A DNA stretch of 64,000 bases from Mesocentrotus franciscanus (Eukaryota; Echinodermata; Echinoidea; Camarodonta; Strongylocentrotidae): assembly GCA_037976565.1 (NCBI GenBank), contig CP137675.1, positions 26,366,831-26,430,830 of the forward strand. Reading direction: 5' to 3'. Position 1 is the stretch's first letter. Every line of letters begins with the position of its first letter. Below, piece after piece: positions 41,291 to 49,924 of the stretch. A program made the position numbers and the translations under genes. The notes under the pieces are model-generated. The model made no database searches. It was not told where the DNA came from and saw nothing but the letters and a program-made list of their open reading frames with translations.

Positions 41291-44175
41291 CAGGGGAATG
41301 GGAGAGAGAGGGAGTTGATATGCTATTGCGTAAGTGAAGGCTATGTATGTGGTGATGACGTCTCCTTTTTGATTCTGTATATTTTTTATAAAATAGATTA
41401 CCAGCATCGTTAAATATAGCTTCTTCTGTGAAAATAAAACACTTATATTCACAGGCTCTTGTTATTCTATTCGCTTGATTTATCAGCATCGAGGTCCATG
41501 CCCGAAATCACGCATTTTCCATACCTTTCAAAAACTTCACTATTGATTAAAAAAAAAAAGATTTTGAAAAATCGAAAGGAAAATCTTTTCATATGTCATG
41601 TAGCTCCGGAAATAACGAAATGTTGCCTGGTACATGCTTGTGAGTTCATCAATACACGTCAATACATCTAAGGCCTTCACTCCTTACAACTGGGGGCTTA
41701 TAGTCGAAAGACGGACAGAGGGAAGGGGTGAAACTTGTCTCAAGCAGTAGAACATAACCGATAGGAAGAAGGGGGTGCAACTTGACACAAGTAGTCGAAG
41801 GATGACTCTTTACCTGTCATACGCGTGCATGATCCAACTACCAAGGACGTACCAAGTAGAGATTATCTTTTCATTTTTCGATATTTGTTTTTCACCCTAA
41901 AATTTATAAAGAAGACGTAGCCGAAGGGGTCAAAAGAGGTTGTACCTTTCACATTTGTGCATGATCGAAATAGCGAGGGACTATATACAATGGTGACTTT
42001 GTTATCTTGAACATGTTTTACCGTTTAAAGAGGACGCAGTCAAAGGGGACAAATCAGTGGGAGGGGAGGGAGAGGGAGGGGAGGGAGAGTGGGGGGAGGG
42101 GGTGTAGCATTTGACGAAAGTGGTATAATTATGACTTTGTACCTTCAACACACCTGTATGTTCAAACTGGCGGGGATAACAAAAAAGAGTGGTGGTTATT
42201 TTTTTGTCTATTTAAACTCTTTCATCCTAGATTATAAGAATGAGGGCCTTGCTGAAAAGAGTGCAAAGTCAGAGTGGATGGGTACAACTTTGTCTCAAGA
42301 GGGGGATCTTTTACCTTTCACACACGTGCATGATCCAACTGGCGAGGATCCAAAGGGTGATGGTTACGACAAGGAGTACTGTGCCCGGACATATCGTCAT
42401 GAGGGTTTTCATGACGAATCGCGTGTTGAAGTTGATTCGGTTGAGGGCGCCAATACTACGCGATGAGGCGTCGGTGAATAGCTTACTGTGTAATAACATA
42501 ACTCTGTGGGTAAATAAAGAAATGAGAACGTACAAGTGTATGCCAAATATCTCAATGAAAAGAGCAAGATATGAATGAACAGAATATTTGATGAAAAATC
42601 GACCATACCCGTTGAAAGAAGAACGCGGGAAATCTAAATTTGTAAGTTTGATGTTAAGGTAGCCCACATTATATAAGGCGTAGCCCTACATTATTCAAAC
42701 GAAAACCGTTACTACATTCTTTGCTAACATTAATAACTAACTAAACAATATTTTGCACATTTTTGAAATATAGAAGCTCCTATACTAGACATGATAACTC
42801 AAAAAAGTTTTGAAATTATCTCGTGATTCATCAAAGAGATATGATTCCAATTAAAAGATAACATTCAAACTGTTTTTACGGATTTGTAGATGGTACTACA
42901 GTTTTCTATCCTGACGAGTAAATTTCATGAATGTGTGTTTATGTTGTATTTTGGTAATATCGATTCCATAATGTTGAGATACAAAGAAAACAAATTATGT
43001 ATGAATATGATTATTTGCATTATCTGCATAAACACATGTTTCCAAACTAATCATAATGAAACTAGAACATGTTGATCACTTTTAAATGGACCTCCTAATT
43101 ACCTTCAATAAAAGACAATTTCTAGTTACCCTCAAATTGGAAAGAAGCGTAAAATCATGGGTCATGATAGGAAAGGGGGCTAAAGAGGACGCTTATTAAA
43201 ATAATTTTTTTTTCTACCTGTAAATTAGAAAGAGGACTTAAAGGAGTGTTTTCTTTACCTCCAAATGAGATAGAGGTATGCAGTAATGTACTGGATATAG
43301 GGAGGAAAAGGATACATATGGATGAATGCGGATATTTAAAGGGACTTGGTAACATTGTTTAGATGAGAGAAATGGTGCTAAGGTAGTGACTTCAATGCTA
43401 GATGTACAATTAAAGATAATCTGAAAGTTTGAATACAAACAGATCATTATTAATGATAAAAATTGGGAAAAACTGATCTGATCGATTCCTTAATTCTCCC
43501 AACTACATTATTACAATTTAATTACATTTTAGGTGAATGCAAATCGTCACAAAGCAATGAATTAGCTCTATAAACCATTCCAGACATTTCAGTGTTGTAA
43601 GATTTTTAAAAGCCTGTCTTATGTCTTATTTTCGTGGGAAAATTCAAAAATGGTTGGGAGAATTTACTGTTAGAGGGTGTCGCACAATGACGCCTTCAAA
43701 TAAAACCATAAATATCTTTGTGGTTTGAGAATTTGTTCAAGATTTTTTGCATGTTAGAGGTTTTAGTACAGTAGAAGGAATATAATAAGTAACATTTCAT
43801 ACAAACATTACGCAGTTTTTTCATCAACCTTCAACAATGTTACCAGTCACGTTAAGGACTATGAACCTGTATTATTTACTTGCAAATTTGATGGTGGATA
43901 GGTAAAGAGACTTAAAATTAATATTTAGAGCACTTTCTCATTTACCTGCAAATTAGATAGAGGCGTAAAAACATGGGTATGGATAGGAAAATATCGACGT
44001 CGGCTTCTGCCTCGCGTTCTTCGTGCGTGAAGGCCCATTGCGTGACCCATCGGAAGGTATAGTGACCGGGGATGGGGTGGACTGCGCAGATGACCAGCTC
44101 CGCTGTGATTAGGGCGCACCGCGACCATGTCATGGCGATGCGCCATTCGTCTGCACAGTTATCTACCAGGAAAAG
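13472..44175 (-). CDS. KCNN: Small-conductance Ca2+-activated K+ channel (SK), C-terminal 439 residues, seven exons
   Basis: This is a plasma-membrane potassium channel gated by calmodulin. Joining exons 43946-44175, 42315-42503, 34613-34748, 32566-32676, 27486-27613, 24857-24926 and 13472-13927 gives 1320 nt in one open frame, and each junction has AG/GT borders. In order the residues are: S3-S4 with [11 protein letters not shown] (1-77), S4-S5 linker and S5 with [18 protein letters not shown] (78-140), pore helix and filter [19 protein letters not shown] (141-185; GYG at 164-166), S6 and linker with [17 protein letters not shown] (186-222), the calmodulin-binding domain with [19 protein letters not shown] (223-288), then coiled coil and Gln-rich tail (289-439). 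The N terminus and S1-S2 are not in the window. Asn in VPNTYCG is the residue found in apamin-sensitive SK2/SK3, while SK1 has His (recalled). An invertebrate SK channel may be the single ortholog of vertebrate KCNN1-3, so no paralog number is given. Confidence 0.96.
14617..14750. mobile_element. Short MITE with TCACAAAGC-type ends
   Basis: The left end TCCTGGGCCCCATCTCACAA and the reverse complement of the right end (TCAGGAACCCGTTTCACAAA) match at most positions over about 22 bp. The 134-bp interior is AT-rich and has no coding content. Confidence 0.6.
16990..17430. mobile_element. Foldback element with ~110-bp inverted arms
   Basis: The left arm (about 16990-17100) and the right arm (about 17325-17430) are inverted copies. 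They share GGTCACTCTGCGAACTCACA on the left, matched by TGTGAGTTCGCAGAGTGACC on the right, and further blocks around GAGCAAA and the ATGCTTCCGYGT motif. The ~225-bp loop is AT-rich and lacks a transposase. Confidence 0.8.
18050..18125 (-). CDS. Candidate alternative (cassette) exon of KCNN
   Basis: On the - strand a good acceptor (TTTGTATACCACAG) and donor (CATGTAG followed by GTAATTC) bound 76 nt. Spliced after the KCNN exon at 24857-24926 in phase 0 it reads [25 protein letters not shown] and one extra base. Because 76 is not a multiple of three, inclusion would shift the frame of the last exon and replace the coiled-coil tail. If the donor were not used, the frame stays open through [11 protein letters not shown] and on to a stop near 17928. 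The codon content and strong splice signals support it; no homolog is known to me. Confidence 0.3.
20643..21218. mobile_element. Foldback/MITE with near-perfect 82-bp hairpin
   Basis: The ends are TTTAAAGTACAAGTCCACTCC and its inverted partner GGAGTGGACTTGGGCTTTAAA. The core has two nearly perfect inverted arms (20825-20906 and 20915-20996) with an 8-nt loop; an imperfect outer pairing extends further (GTCCTCACAAC / GTTGTGAGGAG). The two open frames found here are the two arms read in opposite directions. Confidence 0.9.
22412..22829 (+). mobile_element. C-terminal remnant of an L1/Tx1-like LINE
   Basis: The frame 22412-22729 holds [20 protein letters not shown], then [17 protein letters not shown] and [12 protein letters not shown] before the stop. 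The order 'FG-x-x-D...N-x-x-x-x-L-I-K', 'K-x-P-N-F' and 'KW' is that of the extreme C terminus of L1-type reverse transcriptase proteins. A short 3' region with AATAAA follows (about 22824-22829). Nothing upstream reads as the rest of the polymerase, so the copy is 5'-truncated and inactive. Confidence 0.6.
24228..24378. repeat. Inverted repeat with ~50-bp arms
   Basis: The left arm (about 24228-24280) contains GATGTCCTCCTATAACGGCA and the right arm (about 24325-24378) contains TGCCGTTAACGGAGGACATC, inverted to it, with further matching GCCGTTTTTG / CAAAAACAGC outside. The ~45-bp loop is GC-richer than the surroundings. It is probably a small foldback element; the open frame across it is unassigned. 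Confidence 0.7.
24857..24926 (-). CDS. KCNN: KCNN exon: end of the calmodulin-binding domain
   Basis: A 70-nt exon: G completing Lys, then [20 protein letters not shown] and MAK, with acceptor CCCTGTTACAG and donor GTAAGATTG. The conserved K-M-x-Q-R-K-L and V-D-x-A-K motifs are present. It leaves in phase 0 and joins directly to TQNVMFEM of the last exon, as in the family. Confidence 0.95.
25811..25850 (+). repeat. (GA)n microsatellite
   Basis: A run of about 20 GA dinucleotides within a larger purine-rich block. Confidence 0.95.
25965..25992 (+). repeat. GGGGTA hexamer run
   Basis: Four to five tandem TAGGGG units follow TTTAGGGG. This is a telomere-like G-rich run, but too short and too internal to be a telomere. 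Confidence 0.85.
27486..27613 (-). CDS. KCNN: KCNN exon: calmodulin-binding domain
   Basis: The acceptor TTTATCCACAG leads to [20 protein letters not shown], then [20 protein letters not shown] and IH plus AA of a split Lys. The donor is GTAAGTATAA. Length 128 nt. The segment KHSSTRRI replaces the usual KKIDHAKV-type stretch, so this loop is divergent while the flanking calmodulin-contact helices are kept. Confidence 0.96.
27777..27970 (+). mobile_element. tRNA-headed SINE, family A body with a different head
   Basis: The head has TGGCTTAGTGG (27786-27796) and GGTTCGAAACC (27816-27826). From CAAGTCG onward the body follows the copy at 37287 (GTGCCCTTTG, then CCCTCGGAGAGGAC, then AGCAGTCAGGTAAAA). 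The head between the start and the B box differs from that of the 6147 and 37287 copies. Confidence 0.8.
30433..30482 (+). repeat. (GA)n microsatellite
   Basis: About 25 uninterrupted GA dinucleotides. Confidence 0.95.
32566..32676 (-). CDS. KCNN: KCNN exon: S6 and start of the calmodulin-binding region
   Basis: The acceptor TCTCTGATCAG leads to [20 protein letters not shown] and [17 protein letters not shown], 37 codons in phase 0 at both ends, with donor GTAAGTATTC. Both ends match the usual family exon boundaries as recalled. Confidence 0.96.
32677..34612 (-). other. KCNN intron (1.9 kb)
   Basis: It carries a (GA)n-rich block at 32890-32992 and TTTA/TTATT repeats at 34405-34490. No exon was recognised. 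Confidence 0.75.
34613..34748 (-). CDS. KCNN: KCNN exon: pore helix, selectivity filter, start of S6
   Basis: After a T-rich acceptor (TTTTTTTTCCAG) the exon reads A (completing Arg), then [34 protein letters not shown] and [11 protein letters not shown], ending in phase 0 at the donor GTAAGTCCC. Length 136 nt. The signature GYGD is intact, so the pore should conduct K+. Confidence 0.97.
34953..35401 (+). mobile_element. TTAA-ended MITE, copy 1
   Basis: It begins TTAAAGGC and ends GTCCTTTAA, 449 bp, and is an inverted copy of 60698-61081. Shared blocks include CTGTGATATGG, AATGATCATGAAGTGCCTCA, and GACTGACCTAAAGGTTTATAA. It has about 55 bp (near 35118-35175) that copy 2 lacks. TTAA at both ends suggests a piggyBac-type target site, which is an inference. 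Confidence 0.85.
36517..36715 (+). repeat. (AAT)n / GATAATAAT-rich low-complexity block
   Basis: About 200 bp of imperfect AAT, GATAAT and ACTAAT triplets. Confidence 0.9.
37287..37483 (+). mobile_element. tRNA-headed SINE, family A, forward copy
   Basis: The head has a perfect A box TAGCTCAGTTGG (37291-37302) and B box GGTTCGAATCC (37334-37344). The body runs CTAGTGCCCTTTGGTAAGGC to AGCAGTCAGGTAAAATAACC. It is the best-preserved of three copies. A true tRNA gene is excluded because no 3' acceptor stem pairs with the head. Confidence 0.9.
38641..38830 (+). mobile_element. SINE with a 7SL/Alu-like 5' segment
   Basis: The element starts near GCGTT and then reads GTGGCGTGCGCCTGTAATCC followed by AGCTA, closely resembling the conserved 5' Alu domain of 7SL (SRP) RNA. 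Next comes a pol III B-box-like GGTTCGAAACT (38708-38718). The body has CTTTCGGATGG and GTCGGTCCCCAGACGT, and the tail is (CA)n to 38830. The 7SL similarity is by recall and has not been aligned. Confidence 0.65.
40660..40962 (+). mobile_element. Probable retroelement 3' end
   Basis: A GC-moderate block with GAGAGCCACCATCCATCTCC (about 40677) is followed by a T-rich region and ends AATAAAACCATT plus (CAAA)3. This layout resembles the untranslated 3' end of a non-LTR retrotransposon, but no reverse transcriptase sequence is present, so it is a weak call. Confidence 0.35.
41809..42180 (-). repeat. Three decayed copies of the KCNN S5 exon 3' end and donor
   Basis: The real exon end plus donor lies at 42309-42356 (- strand: GCCAGTTGGATCATGCACGT, then GTGTGAAAGGTAAAA). 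Recognisable copies lie at 42138-42180, 41941-41980 and 41809-41848, all in the same orientation. Each keeps the CATGCAC-like core or a close variant, and a GGTAAA or GGTACA donor. The flanking intron sequences (GAGGACGCAGTC, GAAGACGTAGCC, GGTGCAACTTG...) also repeat. The spacing is uneven (about 130-200 bp), so the copies are old. Confidence 0.8.
42315..42503 (-). CDS. KCNN: KCNN exon: S4-S5 linker and S5
   Basis: The acceptor TTATTTACCCACAG is followed by A (completing Arg) and [40 protein letters not shown], then the S5 segment [20 protein letters not shown] and CE plus AG of the next split Arg. The donor is GTAAAAGATC. Length 189 nt. Three decayed copies of its 3' end and donor lie in the next intron at 41809-42180. 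Confidence 0.96.
42504..43945 (-). other. KCNN intron (1.4 kb) with decayed exon-end copies
   Basis: Most of its 5' half (by transcript direction) holds the copies described at 43124-43908. The rest is AT-rich and shows no coding content on either strand. Confidence 0.75.
43124..43908 (-). repeat. Decayed copies of the KCNN S3-S4 exon 3' end and donor
   Basis: The real end lies at 43941-43991 (- strand: ATACCCATGTTTTTACGCCT, then CTATCTAATTTGCAGGTAAA). Copies are at 43124-43177 (- strand: TGACCCATGATTTTACGCTT, then CTTTCCAATTTGAGGGTAAC), 43255-43312 (ending ACCTCTATCTCATTTGGAGG), 43214-43245 (CTTTCTAATTTACAGGTAG) and, partially, 43874-43908 (ATCAAATTTGCAAGTAA). All have the same orientation and end at a GT. 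Confidence 0.75.
43946..44175 (-). CDS. KCNN: KCNN exon: S3-S4
   Basis: The exon starts after the acceptor CGTCTTGCAG with [15 protein letters not shown] and ends ...[12 protein letters not shown] plus AG of a split Arg, then the donor GTAAATGAG. It is 230 nt, entering in phase 0 and leaving in phase 2. Differences from the usual family sequence are Cys in DNCADEW (usually Gly) and Cys in LICR (usually Ala). Decayed copies of its 3' end and donor lie just downstream, at 43124-43908. Confidence 0.95.
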
Positions 44176-44823
44176 CTGCAAGACGAGACAAAAATAAAGA
44201 AAAGTTTAACCAATTAAAAAGATTAACAAGGATAGGAAAACGATGAAATAATGGAATTTAATGATTTTTTTTATAATAGGGAATGATTAACACTTCATAA
44301 AATTCTCTAAGCGCTTTGCACTATATATGTCGGCACCCTCTCCCACTTAACATGAAGTGAATACGAAGGAAACAAAATACCAACCAAACAAACGAAGAAA
44401 TACATTTAAAAAAAACTAAATTAAGTGAGAGTGTGCACTTCAATTTCCATTCCATATTTCTCAAAGTTAGAGTATTATGAAAATTATCATAATTATTCGA
44501 ATAATTCAAATTATTGAAAAACATATTCTTTACAAAAATATTTATTTGCATATCACGATAAATCCATCGCATTAATTTTCCGACATGGTTCCATTTCTTA
44601 ATTTCTTAATCTTGGTATCTGAGAATAAATGATATATTTATTTATTTATTTATCTATGTTAGTAACACACACATAGACAGTCATATCGTTATTTATAGTG
44701 TTGCAAGTCAGTAAGAAATAGTGTCAATTATTATTTTGACATCAGAAACGCAATCCAATTTAGATTTTCTTTCACCAGTGTTCAAACCACCATCTTAGGG
44801 GAGCCTTCCAAAGTTGCGACTGT

Positions 44824-44839
44824 GCCCCGACGCGTCGGG
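44824..44839. repeat. Perfect 16-bp palindrome in a GC-rich island
   Basis: CCCCGACGCGTCGGGG sits in a 130-bp GC-rich patch with a tandem GCGCCCATTT repeat at about 44879-44900. Its surroundings are AT-rich. It may be the core of a small inserted element. Confidence 0.8.
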
Positions 44840-45224
44840 GCGCAGAGCAGGATATGAGAACAAAGGAGGCGTCTTTCTGCGCCCATTTGCGCCCATTTGC
44901 GCCGGGTACGAGAGGACGCAATTTGGTTTCCAGCTCATTAAAGTCTGGCTATTGTTTGGAGTTTCATTGTTTACATTCTCACCAGGGAAAATGTTCACGC
45001 TTTGAAGCTAATTTTCACAGTATAATATCAATTTTAACGTTATTTTTACATTTTTGTCATATTATCAGCCAATTACCTACTGTGGCCTAACTATACATGC
45101 AAACAAGGCCACAGTGGAGTTGTTATGTAATTGCAAAATAACCTCTATCGGGAAGATTTTATATTTATGTAACAAGTTATGATGCTTGATAGATAATTTT
45201 CTTCCTCTCTGCGTCTCTCTCCAA

Positions 45225-45590
45225 TGTTCTCTCTCTCTCTCTCTCTCTGTCTTGCTTTCTATCTATATCATTTCTCTCCTCTTGTTCTCTCCGTCCTCCG
45301 TCTTGCTGGCTGTCTCTCCCCTTCCTCGTTATCATCTCTCTCTCCCTCTCTCTCTCTCCCTCTATCTTTCTTTCTTTATCTATCTCTATCTATCTCTCTC
45401 TCTCCCTCTTTCATTCTTTCGTTATCTATCTCTATCCCTCTCGCCCATCTCCCCTCATGTTCTCTCCGTCTGTATAACAGCCTGTCTGTCTCCCCTATCT
45501 CTCTAATTCGTTATCCCTCTCCATGTTGTCTATCTCTCCTTCTCTCTGTATCTCCCCCTCTCTCTGTATCTCCCTCTCACTCTCTCTTAG
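45225..45590 (-). repeat. (CT)n polypyrimidine tract
   Basis: About 365 bp of CT, CTAT and CTTT units on the + strand. The long Ser/Leu open frames in it are composition artefacts. Confidence 0.9.
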
Positions 45591-45815
45591 TTGATGCAGT
45601 GATTATAGGAGCTGATATTAATGTCAAGATGGCTCGACAACAAGATGAATGTCATTATAGCTTGTCCACGAATTATAACCGTCATAATTATCATTCTCAT
45701 GGGAGCATCGCCTGTCGCCCAGGACGCTCAAGATCCTCTCTATACATGTATATCATGGGTTCTACGCCTCGGGAAACCGATGGTACAACCTTGCTGCTAT
45801 AGCGGATGCACCATG

Positions 45816-45857
45816 CAGAGGCGTAGCCAGAGGGGAACAGCAGAGCAAGCGACCCCC

Positions 45858-45888
<31 letters not shown>

Positions 45889-46031
45889 AGAGAGATTAAT
45901 CGGTAGAAATAGAGAGAGGAGATGGGAAATGAGAACATGAAAAATTACGATACAACACCCTCCCACCCCTGCCCCAAATAAAACCGGTGCCCCCTCCAAC
46001 ATGTCCAATATCGGGACTTTAGCTACGCCAC
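45816..46031. mobile_element. MITE with GGCGTAGCC ends and internal poly(A)
   Basis: The left end CAGAGGCGTAGCCAGAGGGG is inverted with the right end GGGACTTTAGCTACGCC. The 216-bp element includes a 29-nt poly(A). The end motif resembles those at 9922-10161 and a solo GCGGCGTAGTCCTGAC at about 51704, suggesting a shared superfamily. Confidence 0.55.
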
Positions 46032-48876
46032 ACCCCAACGGGTATGTTTGTCTCGTGTTCCTCGTTCCATATCACCCTTTTCTATCTCGTCACAGACAGT
46101 ATTTTTGTGTGGTTATCGTCAACAGGATCCATGTCTCAGAGCGCAAAATTAATATTTAGACCCTTTACGCATTGAGATATAAGCATCTTTCTGCAGGTAG
46201 TTTTACGAATCTTGAATAAACAAATGGTTTTGCCCTAACCTCATTAACCACATGCATGCTGCTCGCAGATGGGGCATAATTTTTTAGTCCCGTAGCTCTG
46301 TTCTATTCATCTAAACATATATACTTGTATTCAGTGTATATATGGCCCACATCATCCTACCCAGCTCTTTTTTGCGTACTTAACACAAAGCCAAGGGTGG
46401 AACAAAATATCGCTACTGAGTGTTCAAATGATTCCAATTCTGAATCCAGAGTCAAAGCATATATTTCATGTCAATCCTATATACAAAGTTTACGGTTTCT
46501 TCATGTTAGGTCTACAATTTCTAAGTGGAGAAGGTCACACGAAGAATTAAGCAAACCGCCAAATATTCCAATGTCCTTGTATTTTCATAAAGTCAACAGT
46601 TATCAAAACCAAGTGATACACAGTCTTGTCAAGTTTTGACACACCATTGGTTCTGACATCAAAATTCCATCTAGAATCCCCAAGACACAATATATAACCC
46701 TTCTATCTGTACTACTGGGAAGAACGACGTCCCTCTTAGTTTTTTTTCAGGTCAGTGTAATTTCGGATCAGAATAATATTGAAAATGCCCAAACGGCATG
46801 CGCATCGAATAAGGACGCCCCGCAGCATCCGTTGCCAGGGATACCGTGACGCGATGCTGCCAATACTCCATCTCCGGTGACTCTTCATTCTTAATAGGAC
46901 AAAATAAGAAAGAAAACAATTGGGGGAAAGGGGGAGGGGATAGGACAGGGAGATTACGGGTGCTTTACAAAGACATATCAATACCCTTGGACTCCCATGC
47001 ACTTGGGACTACTAACCCCGGACACCCACGGACACCCCGCTCATGCACATTGTCTGTACTAGTCCAGGGGCGCTGAGTGGGGGGGGGTGGTCACCCGGAT
47101 ACACCTTCAACTACACGATGCACCTCTAGATATCTTTACCGAAATAAATTAGGGTGTATACTTTCATTGTTTTTATGGATGGATCCATAATTTTCAGATG
47201 GGGGTGGGGGTTTTCCATGAATAACGATTCACATAAATAATTCAATAAAAAATTGTTTTCAAAAAATTATTTTCAAAATACCATAGAGTAATACGATTAT
47301 AGTGAAGGTCCAAATTTATTCTTATGCATACACGATGACGTCAAAACATACCGATTGCAACCTATACTGCTTCGAGAGAGGAGATAGCTATGCTAATCTA
47401 ATTTTAGTAAGCTTTTATTTTTCGAATTATTGACAGGTGTAAAAATAGCGAAGATCATTTGCATTTATTTTCGAAAACGACACTGGGGAGAAAAGGACGA
47501 ACACGTCCACAGGGTGATTGACATACTAGGCCATGAAAAGGCATAGAAACAATCGATCTATTTAATTTGTTAGATTGTGCTTTGCAATTCATCTTGCTAT
47601 ATACGCTTCTTTATTGTGGCGTCCAGCAAACATTCGGAACCTATGCATGGGGATTGGCGAAAGAGGTCCATATTCTCGGACCAAAAAAAAAAAAAAAAAA
47701 ATATTGAACAGATAAAATGGAACACTTCATTGAAATAATTTTTAGGTAAGATTCCAAAAGGGTTCAAGCAGACTTGTTCTCTTTGCCATATTAAGTGCAC
47801 GAAAATTGTAATTATTTTGAAACAAAAATGGGCATCGGTCATCGCCATGAAGAAGGGAACAATTACTTAGAGCATTAACGGGCATTTATTTTTAATGTTC
47901 AGGAGAGAGATACATACTCCATTGTTCAAGGAAAAAGAGGATTTATATCGGGAAGGGAGGGGATCTGGCGTCTTTCTGTTGCTTTGGGGGAAACTGGGGT
48001 GACCGTAAGGATCCCCTTTCCCCGGTTTTACCACCCATGGTCTATATGTTGGCGTCTGAACCACTTTAGACAGTCGTTATCTAGGCGATTTCACTCTTGT
48101 TTTCTCGGTTATCGATTTTTTTCTTCTTCTTTCATCTAGGTGATTGAGATAGCGATACAGTTAGCTGTTGTGATAGAGCTCTTGTGACGGTAGCTTCAAG
48201 TGACATAGACATACACATACACACAGAAACAGTATTAGGGATGGTTTCTAAACAAACACAACCATTTTCGACAGCGAGATGATAGGGACACTACAATTGT
48301 ATTCGAGGACATCATTCCCCCTCCCCGAAAACAACAACAACAACAACCAAACAATTATGTATCGAAGGGGTACAATGACGATCAATAAGAACAGAATCCA
48401 TGTATGTCAGAAAAATTAATATTGTGGAATGTTAGGCGATGAATGATCACTTGAGAGTGAATTAGGATGAAAAAGAGAAAAAGTAAAACGAGTTTAAAAG
48501 AGGTATTTCGAATTGAATACTTGATTGCGATGGAATTGTCTATTGCAGAATACATTTCTATGGAATGCAAGGTACGTAACACACTAAGTGTGGGGAAGGA
48601 TACTTAGAAGGAACTTGACACAACTTGGCGACCCATTTTCCTCTTGCACCCAGGTCAGACTACGTACCAAGTTGGAGAAAGGAAGAGCCCCCCATCCCAC
48701 CTCCAACGAAGCTTTATTAGATTATTGTGGGAACATGAACCTTCGACCGACCTTCCACTTTTCGATTTCACATTCGCGCTGAAAACTGGAGCGCTCGATA
48801 ATGTGTTCTCAAGGAAGAGAGTGAGAGAGAGATGGAAGAGAGATAGATAAAGAGATAGATAGATAAAGAGAGAAAT

Positions 48877-48879
<3 letters not shown>

Positions 48880-48912
<33 letters not shown>
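48880..48912 (+). repeat. (GA)n microsatellite
   Basis: About 16 GA units, preceded by GATA/AGAG repeats from 48835. Confidence 0.95.
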
Positions 48913-48915
<3 letters not shown>

Positions 48916-49531
48916 CCGATAAACGTTTCACAGTCTCATACAAACAGAGGAGTCTTTATAATTATGTAAGAAAGAAAATGCTCAATTTGAGATTTGTTTT
49001 GCAAATATTTGCCTGCCATTCGTGTGCTACAATTTGCTAGAACACAACAACACATGTGTCTGCCATATGATGCACGTGAAAGGAAACGAAAGAAAAAAAG
49101 GAGAGAAAATCTCATCACAGAAATTGTTATGTAATGTTCTGTTCGGACTTTCGTTGGTTTAATGACAACTTTGATGAAATATTTCCAACGCTGACCCAAA
49201 TATTACACTACCCTTAACATACCGTAACATCCGATTGTAACTCTTACCTCGTATATCACTGATAAATGTTGGGGCACATGAACACTACGTAGGTAGGTAT
49301 GTCGGCCAACATATTACACGTCGACTGGCGCCGTCGAAACATCTCCGTGTCACCTACAACATACATCATGTCACGTATATGGTGCAAAGCATTGGGAACC
49401 GAGCTCACCGAGCTCAGAAAGCACTTAAGCTATTGGTATTAGTTCCACGTCAAAAATCGTATTCAGTATGAACTTACAGTGTGTTTTCACACATAGGTTT
49501 TACACATATGTTTTACACAGAGAAGCATCTC

Positions 49532-49924
49532 CTAAAGGGCCGAATTGTGTGTATACAGAGGATTTGGAGGGACACCCTCTTCGAGGTTTTTGTAAGCCAT
49601 TCTGTACCTGTTGTCGGAGTATTTAGGTTCATAAGATGTGTCAATATGTCTGCAAATTCGTCCGGAACCGCACCCAAATAGACGGAACGACCTTTTAAAT
49701 TTAGTCATGTGATTGTGACTCTGTGTGACACCCTCTTCAAAGTTTCTGTATAAATCCGCTATGCGCCTATTGTCGGCGAATTTAGAATCATAACGTGTAC
49801 AAATGAGTCGCCCCGCGCTCGCGTTACTGAGCTCAAGTGACACACCTGGAATTACATGCCAATGGAACGATTCTGTTTATTATTCTAAGTGTATGTATGT
49901 GTCTGTGTGACTGTGGGTCTGGTT
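49532..49924 (-). CDS. Candidate exon with a duplicated ~50-residue protein repeat
   Basis: The - strand frame is open from about 49924 to a TAG at 49532. It contains two related segments: GRLICTRYDSKFADNRRIAD then LYRNFEEGVT, and about 50 residues later GRICRHIDTSYEPKYSDNRY then RMAYKNLEEGV. Length differences are whole codons, and many substitutions are conservative (Asp/Glu, Phe/Tyr, Lys/Arg), which suggests past selection on protein. An acceptor-like ATTCCAG at about 49847 could open an exon, but its pyrimidine tract is poor. I recognise no family. It may be a transposon-borne frame or an exon of an unknown gene. Confidence 0.3.

Larger units (their letters stand above)
34749..42314 (-). 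other. KCNN intron (7.6 kb)
   Basis: It contains a MITE (34953-35401), an (AAT)n-rich block (36517-36715), two SINEs (37287-37483, 38641-38830), a probable retroelement 3' end (40660-40962), (GA)n (41255-41291), G-rich sequence (42057-42105) and three decayed copies of the neighbouring exon's 3' end (41809-42180). Confidence 0.8.

Noticed and set aside
45186..45802. Long Ser/Leu-rich open frames
   Set aside because: They come from a (CT)n tract and its flanks. The same applies to the frames in the polypurine tracts at 4824-5318 and 61492-62611.
46325..46639. Open frame of 104 codons (+)
   Set aside because: No domain, no splice context and no repeat identity. The length is within chance for this composition.
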